Assembly: GCA_049975245.1 (NCBI GenBank)
Contig: JBNGDB010000003.1
Coordinates: 95,633-159,632 of the forward strand
Source: UBA117 sp049975245
GTDB taxonomy: Archaea > Methanobacteriota > Methanobacteria > Methanobacteriales > Methanobacteriaceae
Direction: 5' to 3'
Length of the DNA: 64,000 bases
Of the stretch, positions 9,951 to 19,263 are shown piece after piece; position 1 is the stretch's first letter; every line of letters starts with the position of its first letter. The translations under genes and the position numbers were made by a program. The notes under the pieces are model-generated. The model worked only from the letters and a program-made list of their open reading frames with translations. It was not told where the DNA came from and did no database searches.

Positions 9951-10325
9951 TTAATGTTTTTCTGTGCAAGAATTATCGCCAGCAGTGGATAATTCACCAG
10001 CAATATATTTATCAAATGCTTCCTTAACTGTGCCTGATGCTCCGGAATAAACTTCTAACCCACTGTTTTTCAGCATAGTGACCGCTTTTGATCCTAAACT
10101 TCCACATATTAAAATATCTGCATTATGAGTTAATATTATCTCTGCCGGAGTAATTGCACCACCAGCATGTCTTCCTCTGCTTTCTACAATTTCCACATCT
10201 TTTATTTCACTATTTTCCATCTTAAGAAAAGTGAAAAAAGGTGATTTTCCAAAATGAGCTGAAATTTCTGAAGATAAACCTTGATTTTCTAGGGTAGGCA
10301 TACATATTGTAATAATATTCATCAC
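9951..10325 (-). CDS. NifX-like dinitrogenase iron-molybdenum cofactor family protein (second copy)
   Basis: 124 residues with the family pattern ITICMPTLENQGLSSEIS, AHFGKSPFFTFLKM, SRGRHAGGAITPAEIILTHNADILICGSLG and a short acidic/Cys-containing end (NSCTEKH). The HFGKSPFF motif is closer to the CDF-fused domain (HFGKTPY) than to the other free-standing copy, suggesting related ligands. Sixty-odd bases separate it from the Mrp gene and 12 from the DUF134 gene upstream. Preceded by a GAGGTGAT ribosome site. Probable small metal-cluster binding protein. Confidence 0.88.
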   Translation of the reverse strand: MMNIITICMPTLENQGLSSEISAHFGKSPFFTFLKMENSEIKDVEIVESRGRHAGGAITPAEIILTHNADILICGSLGSKAVTMLKNSGLEVYSGASGTVKEAFDKYIAGELSTAGDNSCTEKH

Positions 10326-10337
10326 CTCTGCAATTAA

Positions 10338-10990
<653 letters not shown>

Positions 10991-11017
10991 AATTATAGAA
11001 AAAAACTAAAAACAAAT

Positions 11018-12088
11018 TTAAGGCTTTAAAGTAATTAAAGTTATCTCATTTTTTGATCCCAATCTCATAGGAGGTCCCCAAGTCCCAGTACCAGCTGAAA
11101 CATAAATATAAGTTCCTTTATATTTATAAAGTCCATTAAAATAAGGAAAAGCCAATTTGACCAATAAATTAAAGGGAAAAATCTGGCCTTTATGAGTATG
11201 TCCAGAAAGTTGTAAATTAATACCAAACTTATTTGAAACATCTACATCTTGCGGAACATGATACATTAAAATTTTGGGTGCTTTATTATCTATTTTAAGT
11301 TTTTTTAGTACATTATTTAGATGATCTTTTTTGAGTGAGTAATCAACGCCAATAATCTGAATACCTTGAAATTCAAAAATTTCATTGCGCAAAATCTTAA
11401 TTTTAGTGGGATCCAATACCCGGTAAACTTCATCTAATCCCTCATAAACTTCATGATTACCAATAACAAACAAAACAGGGGCATCTATTTTATCTATTGC
11501 ACAGAATGTTTTTTTGTGAAGCTTTGCACTTCCATCAACAACATCCCCAGTTATTAATACAATATCAGGATGCAGTTCATTAGTTTTTTCCACAATTTTT
11601 TCCATGTAACTAGAATTCCTAATAGAACCAATATGAATATCACTAAGTTGAACTATACGAATATTCGAACTAATCCCGTTAAAGGGTAATTGAAATTTAT
11701 TTAATTTTAATATAAACCCATTAATAATCGAATATAAACTTAATAATGAAGAAACTATAACTATAACTATTCCTGAGTAAAAATCTGGTAAATTGATCAA
11801 TAAATTAAGTAATTCGTAGGCAATAAGCAGAAATAGTACGAAGAATGCAATTCCCATCCATGTTGATGCGAGAGTATAAATAATTCGGGTGTAAATATTG
11901 GAGAAATTTCTTTCGATAAACATGGCCATTGGATAAGATACTGAAGCAATTATTATAATAGAGTAAATTATATTTATTTGAAAAAAACCAAATAATGCCG
12001 ACATACGGATGAAAATATAATAATTCAAAGCTAAAAATCCCAAGAAAAAAACAGTTACCATTATAATTAATTGTAATATTCTTTTCAT
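11018..12088 (-). CDS. Membrane-anchored metallophosphoesterase (YkuE-like)
   Basis: 356 residues. About four hydrophobic segments fill residues 1-125. A calcineurin-like phosphoesterase follows with DIHIGS, GDVVDG, GNHEVYEG, a late MYHVPQD and GHTHKGQ, all the metal-ligand blocks. The catalytic domain probably faces the cytoplasm or cell surface from the membrane; the substrate is unknown (bacterial YkuE-type proteins hydrolyse phosphoesters, some lipid A precursors). Preceded by an AGGGGA ribosome site. Single gene between two leftward operons. Confidence 0.85.
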   Translation of the reverse strand: MKRILQLIIMVTVFFLGFLALNYYIFIRMSALFGFFQINIIYSIIIIASVSYPMAMFIERNFSNIYTRIIYTLASTWMGIAFFVLFLLIAYELLNLLINLPDFYSGIVIVIVSSLLSLYSIINGFILKLNKFQLPFNGISSNIRIVQLSDIHIGSIRNSSYMEKIVEKTNELHPDIVLITGDVVDGSAKLHKKTFCAIDKIDAPVLFVIGNHEVYEGLDEVYRVLDPTKIKILRNEIFEFQGIQIIGVDYSLKKDHLNNVLKKLKIDNKAPKILMYHVPQDVDVSNKFGINLQLSGHTHKGQIFPFNLLVKLAFPYFNGLYKYKGTYIYVSAGTGTWGPPMRLGSKNEITLITLKP

Positions 12089-12146
12089 TGGATCCGTCCC
12101 CTGAAATAGATATAAATAAATTAAAAAAAATTATTTTTATATTCAG

Positions 12147-13058
12147 TTATATTATAGAAGTTTCAGGTAGTAGTTTAACCAAAATATAATCATACATAAA
12201 GGATTTCTTTATTTCTGCTATATCTTCCAGTACATAATCACTTACCTTTACTTTGGCTATTTCATCATGATAGTCATCATATTTGAGTTTTACTCTTACA
12301 CCGTCCAGTTGACTTACAACTGGAGCAGGTGAATAAACTTCCTTAATGGCAGGAACTTGATTTTCTATCTCAGTTTTTACTAATATGGAAGGAACTATAG
12401 GCGGATCTTCAGCCATTTCTCTTCTCCTATCATCTAAAATCTTTTCTACTACCTCTACAAGGTTTTTCATTGCCCTAATGTCTTCTCCCCGTTTTAATCT
12501 TCTTGGAATTCTGCCCAAGCCACTAACGTAAGCTGTGGCTCCTGGAATATCCTTAACATCAATTTCTGGAGCTCCTGTTACAACTACAGGTATGTCTATA
12601 CCTTCAAAAAGGTGAGTTTTTTCAATTATACAGTCCCTAAAACTTCCCAGTGCAAATACTGCTAAATCATGCTCTTCTATGAGTTTTTTTTCATCCTCGG
12701 AGATCATGGCAATTCCTTTACCAGCACCTCTTGAGAGACCAATCATATTATCTTTTGCACCATATCTTCGAAGATATTCCGATATATCACATGCAGAGTG
12801 AGGTAAATGTTGTCTGGCCAGAGTAGGAGATACTATTGCAATTTCTGTGCCAGCCATGGGAGCTATCTTTATTTTCCCTAATAATTCCTCGGCTTTTTCC
12901 TTTACTCTATCAACATCTTCTATCGGAACTGCCAAAGTAAGGACAAGATCCATTTGAAGGAAATTCTCTTGAAGTACAAATCCTCCTAAATCTTCAATAA
13001 GTTCCTTCATTTCTTCATGTTTATGGACTCCGCCGATATAAGTTAAGGTTTCATACAT
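12147..13058 (-). CDS. Methanogenesis marker protein 7
   Basis: 303 residues starting MYETLTYIGGVHKHEEMKEL, with SPTLARQHLPHSACDISEYLRR, GLSRGAGKGIAMI and VTGAPEIDVKDIPGATAYVSG, which I recognise as methanogenesis marker 7. The family is restricted to methanogens and is tied to MCR maturation or methane metabolism by phylogenetic pattern; the biochemical role is not settled, though marker proteins 3, 6, 7 and 17 have been linked to the MCR activation complex. Its start overlaps the preceding gene by 16 bases. Confidence 0.85.
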   Translation of the reverse strand: MYETLTYIGGVHKHEEMKELIEDLGGFVLQENFLQMDLVLTLAVPIEDVDRVKEKAEELLGKIKIAPMAGTEIAIVSPTLARQHLPHSACDISEYLRRYGAKDNMIGLSRGAGKGIAMISEDEKKLIEEHDLAVFALGSFRDCIIEKTHLFEGIDIPVVVTGAPEIDVKDIPGATAYVSGLGRIPRRLKRGEDIRAMKNLVEVVEKILDDRRREMAEDPPIVPSILVKTEIENQVPAIKEVYSPAPVVSQLDGVRVKLKYDDYHDEIAKVKVSDYVLEDIAEIKKSFMYDYILVKLLPETSII

Positions 13059-13591
13059 AATTTTTTCTCCAATATATTATATCTCAATTCAGCCCTTTCT
13101 AACGGATTTTTTGGTACATTTTTATGGGAAGGAAGAAGAATAGTATTTTCGTCGGGGTAAAAATTTAATTTATCTTCCAAGTAATCTGGAAAAACAACTG
13201 GAGTACTTTCTTCACTATTATTATCTTCTCTAACTATAAACCCCATATCTTCAACTATGTCCTTTATGAAATTTGAATATACAATAACTTTTATTTTTCG
13301 TTTTTGATTTAATTTTTTTAAATTATGGATGTAATTAATTTTATCTTGAAGTTCTTTAATAACTATTTCATCACTTTTAGTATTGAAAAATCTTGAAATT
13401 TTCATTATGCTATTATATATTTGAGAATAAGTGTTAAGTTTTATTTTAATGGATTGAATGTTAGTTTCTGTCTCGTATAGTGTAACTGCTAATTCAGCAT
13501 CAGTAGAATTTAGATTTTTTGTAACTATGTAATTTGATAATCCTGCAAATCTCAAAATATCTTGGCACATAGGCGTGCTAACTACTTTCAT
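13043..13591 (-). CDS. Methanogen-conserved hypothetical protein upstream of marker 7
   Basis: 182 residues from MKVVSTPMCQDILRFAGLSNYIV, preceded in the coding sense by a GAGGTAAATTT ribosome site; an in-frame ATG eight codons upstream is less likely. No membrane segment. The middle is a lysine-rich helical region (about 75-110), and the end contains VVFPDYLEDKLNFYPDENTILLP. I do not recognise a named family. The 16-base overlap with the marker 7 gene implies tight co-translation and a shared role, possibly in MCR maturation. Conserved N-terminal Cys in the TPMCQD motif may matter. Confidence 0.75.
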   Translation of the reverse strand: MKVVSTPMCQDILRFAGLSNYIVTKNLNSTDAELAVTLYETETNIQSIKIKLNTYSQIYNSIMKISRFFNTKSDEIVIKELQDKINYIHNLKKLNQKRKIKVIVYSNFIKDIVEDMGFIVREDNNSEESTPVVFPDYLEDKLNFYPDENTILLPSHKNVPKNPLERAELRYNILEKKLCMKP

Positions 13592-13723
13592 TAAATTTAC
13601 CTCATTATAAACCAAATTTTGTATAATGTATTATAATAATATATTATAAAATATGGAATTTCTTATAGAATAATGAATTCAACTTAATTTTGATAGATCG
13701 AATGTTTAGATATTGGTGTAATT

Positions 13724-14401
13724 ATGAGAATAACCTTAAGTTTAGAAAAATCTTCCACTAAAGACTTAGCTATTATGGTGGATGTTTTAAGGGCCAGCAC
13801 TACCATAACTGTTGCCTTAAATACTTTCAGTAGAGTGATTCCTGTAAAAAATTTAGACACCGCAGAATTTATGGCAAAAAAATATGATGCCGTCCTAGCA
13901 GGAGAAAGAGGAGGAGCCAGTATAGAATGGTTTGATACTGGAAATTCTCCAGTTCAAATAAAAAATTTTAAGGGTGAAGCATTAGTTTTGACTACCAGTA
14001 ATGGTACAAGAATTTTAGAGGAGATGGATGCTGATAATATTTTAATCGGATCATTTGTTAACGCCAAAGCAGTGGCAGAAAATGCCTTAAAACTAGCTAA
14101 GGGCCATATTGAAATTGTTATGGCAGGAGTAAATGGTAGGTTTGCTATAGAGGATTTTTTAGGAGCGGGAGAAATAATTTCACACCTAAAAGAAAATGAA
14201 TTAGATGAATACTCAATTGCTGCATTAATGGCATCTCAAAATAATGAATACGTTAATAGAACTGTAAAAAGTTCTAATTCTGCTTTAAAATTGTATGATT
14301 TAGGATTTTCAGATGATGTGGAATTTTGTCTTAAAAGAAATATATATGATATAGTTCCCTCATATGAAAAGGGGAAGATAAAAAGATTAAAAAACATCTA
14401 A
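13724..14401 (+). CDS. comB: 2-phosphosulfolactate phosphatase
   Basis: 225 residues. Motifs DVLRASTTITVAL near residue 20, AGERGG near 56, TTSNGTR near 88 and AGVNGRF...EDFLGAG near 128-145 are diagnostic for ComB, which hydrolyses 2-phosphosulfolactate to sulfolactate, the second step of coenzyme M synthesis from PEP and sulfite. Length normal. Preceded by a GGTG ribosome site. Divergent from the marker 7 pair and followed after 26 bases by the TraB-family gene. The remaining CoM genes comC-D-E are at 45.9-48.0 kb. Confidence 0.93.
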   Translation: MRITLSLEKSSTKDLAIMVDVLRASTTITVALNTFSRVIPVKNLDTAEFMAKKYDAVLAGERGGASIEWFDTGNSPVQIKNFKGEALVLTTSNGTRILEEMDADNILIGSFVNAKAVAENALKLAKGHIEIVMAGVNGRFAIEDFLGAGEIISHLKENELDEYSIAALMASQNNEYVNRTVKSSNSALKLYDLGFSDDVEFCLKRNIYDIVPSYEKGKIKRLKNI

Positions 14402-14427
14402 AAATAATTTAATGTTGTGATAAATTT

Positions 14428-15594
14428 ATGAACCCCGAATCATTAGAAATTATAGGAACTGCCCATGTGTCAAAAAAGAGCATGGAAGAAGTAAGAGAAA
14501 CTATATTAGAAAAGAAACCTGATGTAGTAGCTGTTGAACTTTGTCCTAATCGATATAATAGTCTTATGAAAGAAAAGTATGGCGACCCTGATGAAGATAA
14601 AAAGAAAATTCCTCTAAGAGAAATGATTAAAGGGGATAAACTTACTTTATTTCTGGTTAGTGGTTTTTTATCATATATTCAAAGAAAAATTGGTGACGAA
14701 GTGGGAGTCAAACCAGGTTCAGAAATGTTAGTGGCCATTGAAGCTGCCGAAGAAGTAGGTTCTAGAGTTGCACTTATAGATAGGGACATCACTATAACAC
14801 TGAAACGTGCTTTGAATCAAATGAGTTTCTTAGAAAAATTGAAATTTGTTTATGGTATAATTGGTTCATTTTTTAGTAAAGAGGAAGAACTGGAAAAAAT
14901 TGATAGTATTACTCAGGGTGATACTTTAAAAGAAGTGATGGAATATTTTCAATCCATGTCTCCCCAAGCATATGAAGTACTAGTTACAGAAAGAGATGCA
15001 TTTATGGCTAAAATGCTGCTGGGAATTGAAGAAGAAAATGTTATTGCCGTGGTAGGGGCGGGACATAAACAAGGAATAACTAAATATCTTAAAAATCCAC
15101 AAGATATTCCTCCAATGCAACAGCTAATGAGCATTAAAAAATCCAAGTTTCCAATAAGTAAGCTTATTGTATATTCAATACCTGTAATATTTATTGGAAT
15201 ATTTATAATGGCGTTGATTCAAGGCATAAATATACAAGGGGGGCTATTACAATTTATATTACTCACAGGTGGTCTGGCCTTTTTAGGATCGATTTTAACT
15301 GGGTCCAAAATTTATTCAGCATTAACTGCCTTCGCAGTAGCGCCAATAACCTCCATTCACCCCCTTCTTGCAGCGGGATGGTTTGCCGGACTAGTTGAAG
15401 CTAAGTTGAGGAAGGTAAACTCTGAAGATTTCAGTGACATTACCAAATGTGACTCTTTTAAAGAATTAATGAAGAATAATCTTTTCCGGGTATTACTAGT
15501 TGTAGTTGGCGCAAACATTGGATGCAGCATAGGCACATTGATATCTATACCTAATGTCATTTTTCCACTATTCAGTAAAATAATAGGCGGATAA
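14428..15594 (+). CDS. TraB/PrgY family membrane protein
   Basis: 388 residues. The N-terminal ~230 residues show the TraB domain: GTAHVSKKS near 11, VVAVELCPNRYNSL near 36, ALIDRDITITLKRA near 112 and VVGAGHKQGI near 208. Three or four hydrophobic segments follow in residues 245-385. TraB of Enterococcus shuts off pheromone; archaeal members have no known task, but the fold relates to Tiki/EreA-like metalloproteases and conserved Glu/His residues are present. Probably co-transcribed with comB. Confidence 0.87.
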   Translation: MNPESLEIIGTAHVSKKSMEEVRETILEKKPDVVAVELCPNRYNSLMKEKYGDPDEDKKKIPLREMIKGDKLTLFLVSGFLSYIQRKIGDEVGVKPGSEMLVAIEAAEEVGSRVALIDRDITITLKRALNQMSFLEKLKFVYGIIGSFFSKEEELEKIDSITQGDTLKEVMEYFQSMSPQAYEVLVTERDAFMAKMLLGIEEENVIAVVGAGHKQGITKYLKNPQDIPPMQQLMSIKKSKFPISKLIVYSIPVIFIGIFIMALIQGINIQGGLLQFILLTGGLAFLGSILTGSKIYSALTAFAVAPITSIHPLLAAGWFAGLVEAKLRKVNSEDFSDITKCDSFKELMKNNLFRVLLVVVGANIGCSIGTLISIPNVIFPLFSKIIGG

Positions 15595-15683
15595 ATGAAT
15601 AATTATTTGATTGCCTGACAATAAATCATGACTATTAAAACATTATTAAAAAAAATGATAAGTGATAGACTTAGAGGAATTTT

Positions 15684-15896
15684 ATGTATTTGGTCTTTAG
15701 ATGTGATTGTGGACGAGCAATGTACTCCAAAGAAGGGGTAGTTAGAAAAAAATGTGTTTGTGGTAAACTAATTACTTTAAAAAGTCGTAGAATAATTAAA
15801 AAAGCTGATGATTTCAAAACTGCATCTGAATTAGTAAGAGAATTGCAAGAAGAGAAGTATGGTGGTTTAAAATTCACTACAGCAGATAAAATATGA
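15684..15896 (+). CDS. DUF1922 zinc-ribbon protein (MTH1184 type)
   Basis: 70 residues. CDCGRAMY at 8-15 and KKCVCGK at about 23-29 form a rubredoxin-like zinc site, followed by a basic helix (TLKSRRIIKKADDF). It matches the small protein MTH1184 whose NMR structure is known, as I remember it; the function is unknown, with nucleic-acid binding a reasonable guess. An AGGAATTTT sequence precedes the ATG. An antisense open frame over the same bases is a shadow. Confidence 0.85.
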   Translation: MYLVFRCDCGRAMYSKEGVVRKKCVCGKLITLKSRRIIKKADDFKTASELVRELQEEKYGGLKFTTADKI

Positions 15897-16017
15897 AGAA
15901 TAGTTTAAATTTTTATTATTACAGAACATATCATTGATAAAAAATTAATATCCCCCAAAAACGAATAATATATATTTAAAAAAAATGTTTTATTAAATTT
16001 CTAAAATTTAGGCTTTT

Positions 16018-17607
16018 ATGATATCTGATATCTATAACATAACAAGAAAAGGGGAAAGAAAAAATTTAGAATTTAAAAAAAAGTTAACTAGAGATTACCA
16101 TCTCCTTGAAGATCGTAAACAACGCCTAGCCTCGCAAATGAAATACAGGATGGAACGAGGTAATGGAGAAGCTGTTTATTTCATAGGAGTAGACGACGAT
16201 GGTGAATTAGTAGGTTTAGACCCTGAAAAATTTGATGAATCATTATTTGTTTTAAAAGAAATTGCCAGTGAAATAAAGGCTGAATTTCAAAATATAGAAA
16301 AATACCAGGTTAACCATGGAAGTATTGCCCGTGTTTTCATTGGTAAAAAACCCGGTACCAACAAAGAACATTTATTAATTGGAGTAGCTGGACACGTAGA
16401 TCACGGTAAAAGTACATTGCTGGGAACATTAACCACCGGACAACTGGATGATGGATCCGGTAAGACCCGTATATTTTTGGATGTGCAGAAACATGAAATA
16501 GAAAGGGGTTTGTCTGCAGATCTATCATTTGCTATTTACGGGTACATAGATAATAATCCTATCCACATTAAAAATCCCTTGGATAAAAAAGAAAAATCAA
16601 AACTGGTGGAAAAATCTGAACGCTTAATATCATTTGTTGACACTGTTGGCCACGAACCTTGGCTTAGAACAACCATACGTGGAATAGTAGGACAAAAATT
16701 AAACTACGGATTACTTACTATTGCTGCTGATCAAGGTCCTACTCACATAACCAAAGAGCATCTTGGAATAATTCTGGCCATGGACCTTCCAGTGATCATT
16801 ACCATAACAAAAATTGACTTGGTAAATGATGAAAAAATAAAAAAGGTTAAAGAGAAAATATTTGAGATTCTTAAACTGGTGGGAAGAATTCCCTATAAAG
16901 TCGAATCAGAGGATGATGCAGAGTTTATTGCCAAAAATATGAACCAACATTTAGTTCCTGTGGTAATGATTTCCACTGTGACCGGGAAGGGATTAAATCT
17001 ACTTAACAAACTATTTGTGAATTTAAAAAGCCCTGTTAAGGATAAGAACCTTGGAAAACCATTTATGATGTATATTGACAAGATATATTCTGTAGTGGGT
17101 GTTGGAACTGTTGTAAGTGGAACAATTCGTCAAGGTAAAGTAGAAAAAGGTAGTAAATTACAATTAGGGCCTACAAATTCAGGTAAATTTATGGATGTAA
17201 CTGTTAAATCCATTGAAATGCATCATTATAAAATAGGGTGTGCCGAGACAGGAGATGTGGTTGGAATCTCCATCAAAGGAGTGAATATAGGAGATATTAA
17301 AAGAGGAATGATTCTCTGTGACCCTGATTATGAAGCTAATTCTGTGAGGGAATTTGAAGCAGATGTGGCAATACTGGTGCATCCAACTGCCATAAAAAAG
17401 GGCTATGAAAGTGTAACTCATATAGAAACTATTTCTGAAACCACTGTCTTTGAATCTCTGGATAATAACTATTTATCTGCAGGAGATAGTGGTACTGTGT
17501 TAATGAGATTTAAATACAGGCCATATTGTATTAAAGAAGGGCAAAAATTAATATTTCGAGAGGGAAGAAGTAAGGGTATAGGTACGGTTAAAAAAATTGT
17601 TAAATAG
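16018..17607 (+). CDS. GTPBP1/EF-1-alpha-like translational GTPase (COG5258)
   Basis: 529 residues. Residues ~1-110 are an N-terminal domain with GEAVYFIGVDDDGELVGL. The G domain begins at LLIGVAGHVDHGKSTLLGTL (~121), with DTVGHEP (~206) as G3 and TKID (~264) as G4. Two beta-barrel domains follow, similar to EF-Tu domains II and III. Eukaryotic GTPBP1/2 act in ribosome rescue and mRNA turnover; the archaeal protein presumably acts on the ribosome, but the precise job is unknown. Monocistronic, with a TATA-like stretch near 15968-15978 and a short CTAAAATTTAG inverted repeat just before the start. Confidence 0.9.
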   Translation: MISDIYNITRKGERKNLEFKKKLTRDYHLLEDRKQRLASQMKYRMERGNGEAVYFIGVDDDGELVGLDPEKFDESLFVLKEIASEIKAEFQNIEKYQVNHGSIARVFIGKKPGTNKEHLLIGVAGHVDHGKSTLLGTLTTGQLDDGSGKTRIFLDVQKHEIERGLSADLSFAIYGYIDNNPIHIKNPLDKKEKSKLVEKSERLISFVDTVGHEPWLRTTIRGIVGQKLNYGLLTIAADQGPTHITKEHLGIILAMDLPVIITITKIDLVNDEKIKKVKEKIFEILKLVGRIPYKVESEDDAEFIAKNMNQHLVPVVMISTVTGKGLNLLNKLFVNLKSPVKDKNLGKPFMMYIDKIYSVVGVGTVVSGTIRQGKVEKGSKLQLGPTNSGKFMDVTVKSIEMHHYKIGCAETGDVVGISIKGVNIGDIKRGMILCDPDYEANSVREFEADVAILVHPTAIKKGYESVTHIETISETTVFESLDNNYLSAGDSGTVLMRFKYRPYCIKEGQKLIFREGRSKGIGTVKKIVK

Positions 17608-17649
17608 AAGTTTTTTCTTATATAACTTTTAGAAATAATTTTAGTAATA

Positions 17650-18501
17650 TCATTTTAAATTATAATCAATTTTTATATTTTTAATCATTTCACAAGCCTT
17701 ACATATATTGGCAGAAGAGGGTTCTCCACAATTTTCACACTCCAGAAGGATGATATGCTGTTTTTCAAATTTAAATGATTTTTTAAATGAATTGATAATA
17801 GATATTTTTGTTCCAGGTCTTTTAGATTCAAATTCGTTTAGAAAATTCTTAATTTTAGATCTTAGAGATCGGGACGAATAGGGACATTCTGCAAAATGTA
17901 CTTCAATACTATTCAAAACTGCCCATAAACCCACTTCTTTTTCTAAAACATTCCATAATGGTTTTATTCTTGGAATTAACTTGGGATGGATAAGATCAAG
18001 TTTAGGACCAAATTTATAAAATTTAATTAGATCTGCTCGAGCAAAACTCATTAAAAAGGATTGAATTTCATCATCCAGATTGTGTCCCGTGGCTATTTTA
18101 ACTGCTCCCTCATCATAAGCTGTTTTATTTAACAAATATCTTCTAAAAACACCACAAGGAATACATGCACTTTTATATTCATCTGAAATATCATCTAGAC
18201 TAAAACCAAGTTCTTCTTTGAAAGATTTTTTAATAAAGTTTACATTTAATTTTTGGGCAAATTTTTCTGCTAAAACAATTCCATTTTCCCTATACCCCCC
18301 AATACCTTCATCTATAGAAATGGCAAAAATTTCAAAATCAAAATCATTTTGGAGTCTATGAAGCATTTGCAATGTTAAAACACTATCTTTACCTCCGGAT
18401 AATGCTACCGCTATCTTATCTCCCGGATCTATCAAATTGTACTCGATAATTGTATTTCTAACTTTTTTTTCAATTTTTTCATTAAATTTTTCTGGATCCA
18501 T
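17650..18501 (-). CDS. TtuA/Ncs6-family tRNA 2-thiolation ATPase lacking N-terminal zinc finger
   Basis: 283 residues. PP-loop SGGKDS at 35-40, CIPCG with Cys113 and Cys116, GHNLDDE at 139-145, Cys206 in AECPYS (third cluster cysteine) and a C-terminal zinc knuckle (C255, C258, C267, C270). This set fits the TtuA/Ncs6 group, which adds sulfur to U34 or U54 of tRNA with an Fe-S cluster and a ubiquitin-like donor. Most members begin with another zinc finger; here the protein starts directly at MDPEKFNEKIEKKVRN, and an in-frame stop lies just upstream of the ATG, so that finger is truly absent. Confidence 0.88.
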   Translation of the reverse strand: MDPEKFNEKIEKKVRNTIIEYNLIDPGDKIAVALSGGKDSVLTLQMLHRLQNDFDFEIFAISIDEGIGGYRENGIVLAEKFAQKLNVNFIKKSFKEELGFSLDDISDEYKSACIPCGVFRRYLLNKTAYDEGAVKIATGHNLDDEIQSFLMSFARADLIKFYKFGPKLDLIHPKLIPRIKPLWNVLEKEVGLWAVLNSIEVHFAECPYSSRSLRSKIKNFLNEFESKRPGTKISIINSFKKSFKFEKQHIILLECENCGEPSSANICKACEMIKNIKIDYNLK

Positions 18502-18617
18502 TATTCAAACCTATAATTTTGTCTTGGTTAACCGTTTTCAAATTATTTTAAGTTTTTAAATAATATGATAGAGTAATACTTAAAAAATATATAATAATTT
18601 TAACATATATATTAGAC

Positions 18618-18923
18618 ATGATATCTGCCGAAATTACCATAATCCCTATTGGAACTGGTGAAACCAGTTTAAGCGATTATGTGGCTGCTGCAGTAGCTGC
18701 TATTAAAGAAAAAGGTGTAAAATATAAGATTAGTGGATTAGGAACTATATTGGAAAGTGATAATCCACAAGAAATATTTGATGCAGTACAAGCAGCCCAC
18801 GAAGCTGTTTTTCTCAAAGGTTCCAATAGAGTTGCTACCAACATAATAATAGACGATAGAAGAGATGCGGATAAAACTTATAATGAAAAAATTTCTTCTG
18901 TAAAGGAAAAAATTGGAGAATAA
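18618..18923 (+). CDS. MTH1187/YkoF-like thiamine-binding protein
   Basis: 101 residues starting MISAEITIIPIGTGETSLSDYVAAA, with KISGLGTILESDNPQEIF, the pattern of the MTH1187/COG0011 family. These small ferredoxin-like proteins form tetramers and bind thiamine or its hydroxymethylpyrimidine part; they are probably carriers or sensors. The gene is single, divergent from the TtuA-like gene, with a TATA-like ATATATAAT near 18588-18597 so close to the ATG that the message may be leaderless or nearly so. Confidence 0.88.
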   Translation: MISAEITIIPIGTGETSLSDYVAAAVAAIKEKGVKYKISGLGTILESDNPQEIFDAVQAAHEAVFLKGSNRVATNIIIDDRRDADKTYNEKISSVKEKIGE

Positions 18924-19263
18924 TCTAATTAATTATATATCTTCTCCTATAATTCATTAAATAGTTAAAATAATATTTGAAGCATTTTTATATTTTCAAT
19001 ATCTAATCAAATAGGTAGTAAATCGATGTATAGAGATTTAAATAAGTTTAAATTCCACATCACTACAGATTAGAGATTCAAATTCTAATATTTTTATAAT
19101 TCTCTTTTAATAATTTTAGTATAATATACCTTTAAATTATCATTATAATTAAAAAATGGAGTTAAAATATTAAAAAGATAAATATCTATATTAAAATTAT
19201 AAATTAATTGTTATATATAATTCATAAGCTTTTTATATAGTTATTAACTAAAAAGGGCAGAAA
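18924..19263 (+). other. 340-base intergenic stretch before trm1
   Basis: Very AT-rich with no convincing coding sequence, tRNA or strong repeat. Near its end are two TATA-like boxes, TTATATATAA (19211-19220) and TTTTATATAG (19231-19240). The second would put the start of transcription within a few bases of the trm1 ATG (leaderless); the first leaves a short leader with an AAGGGCAG sequence just before the ATG. Confidence 0.5.

Noticed and set aside
18502..18560. Missing N-terminal zinc finger of the TtuA-like gene hidden in another frame
   Set aside because: All upstream sequence was read on the minus strand; no Cys-rich segment appears and a TGA lies just before the ATG.
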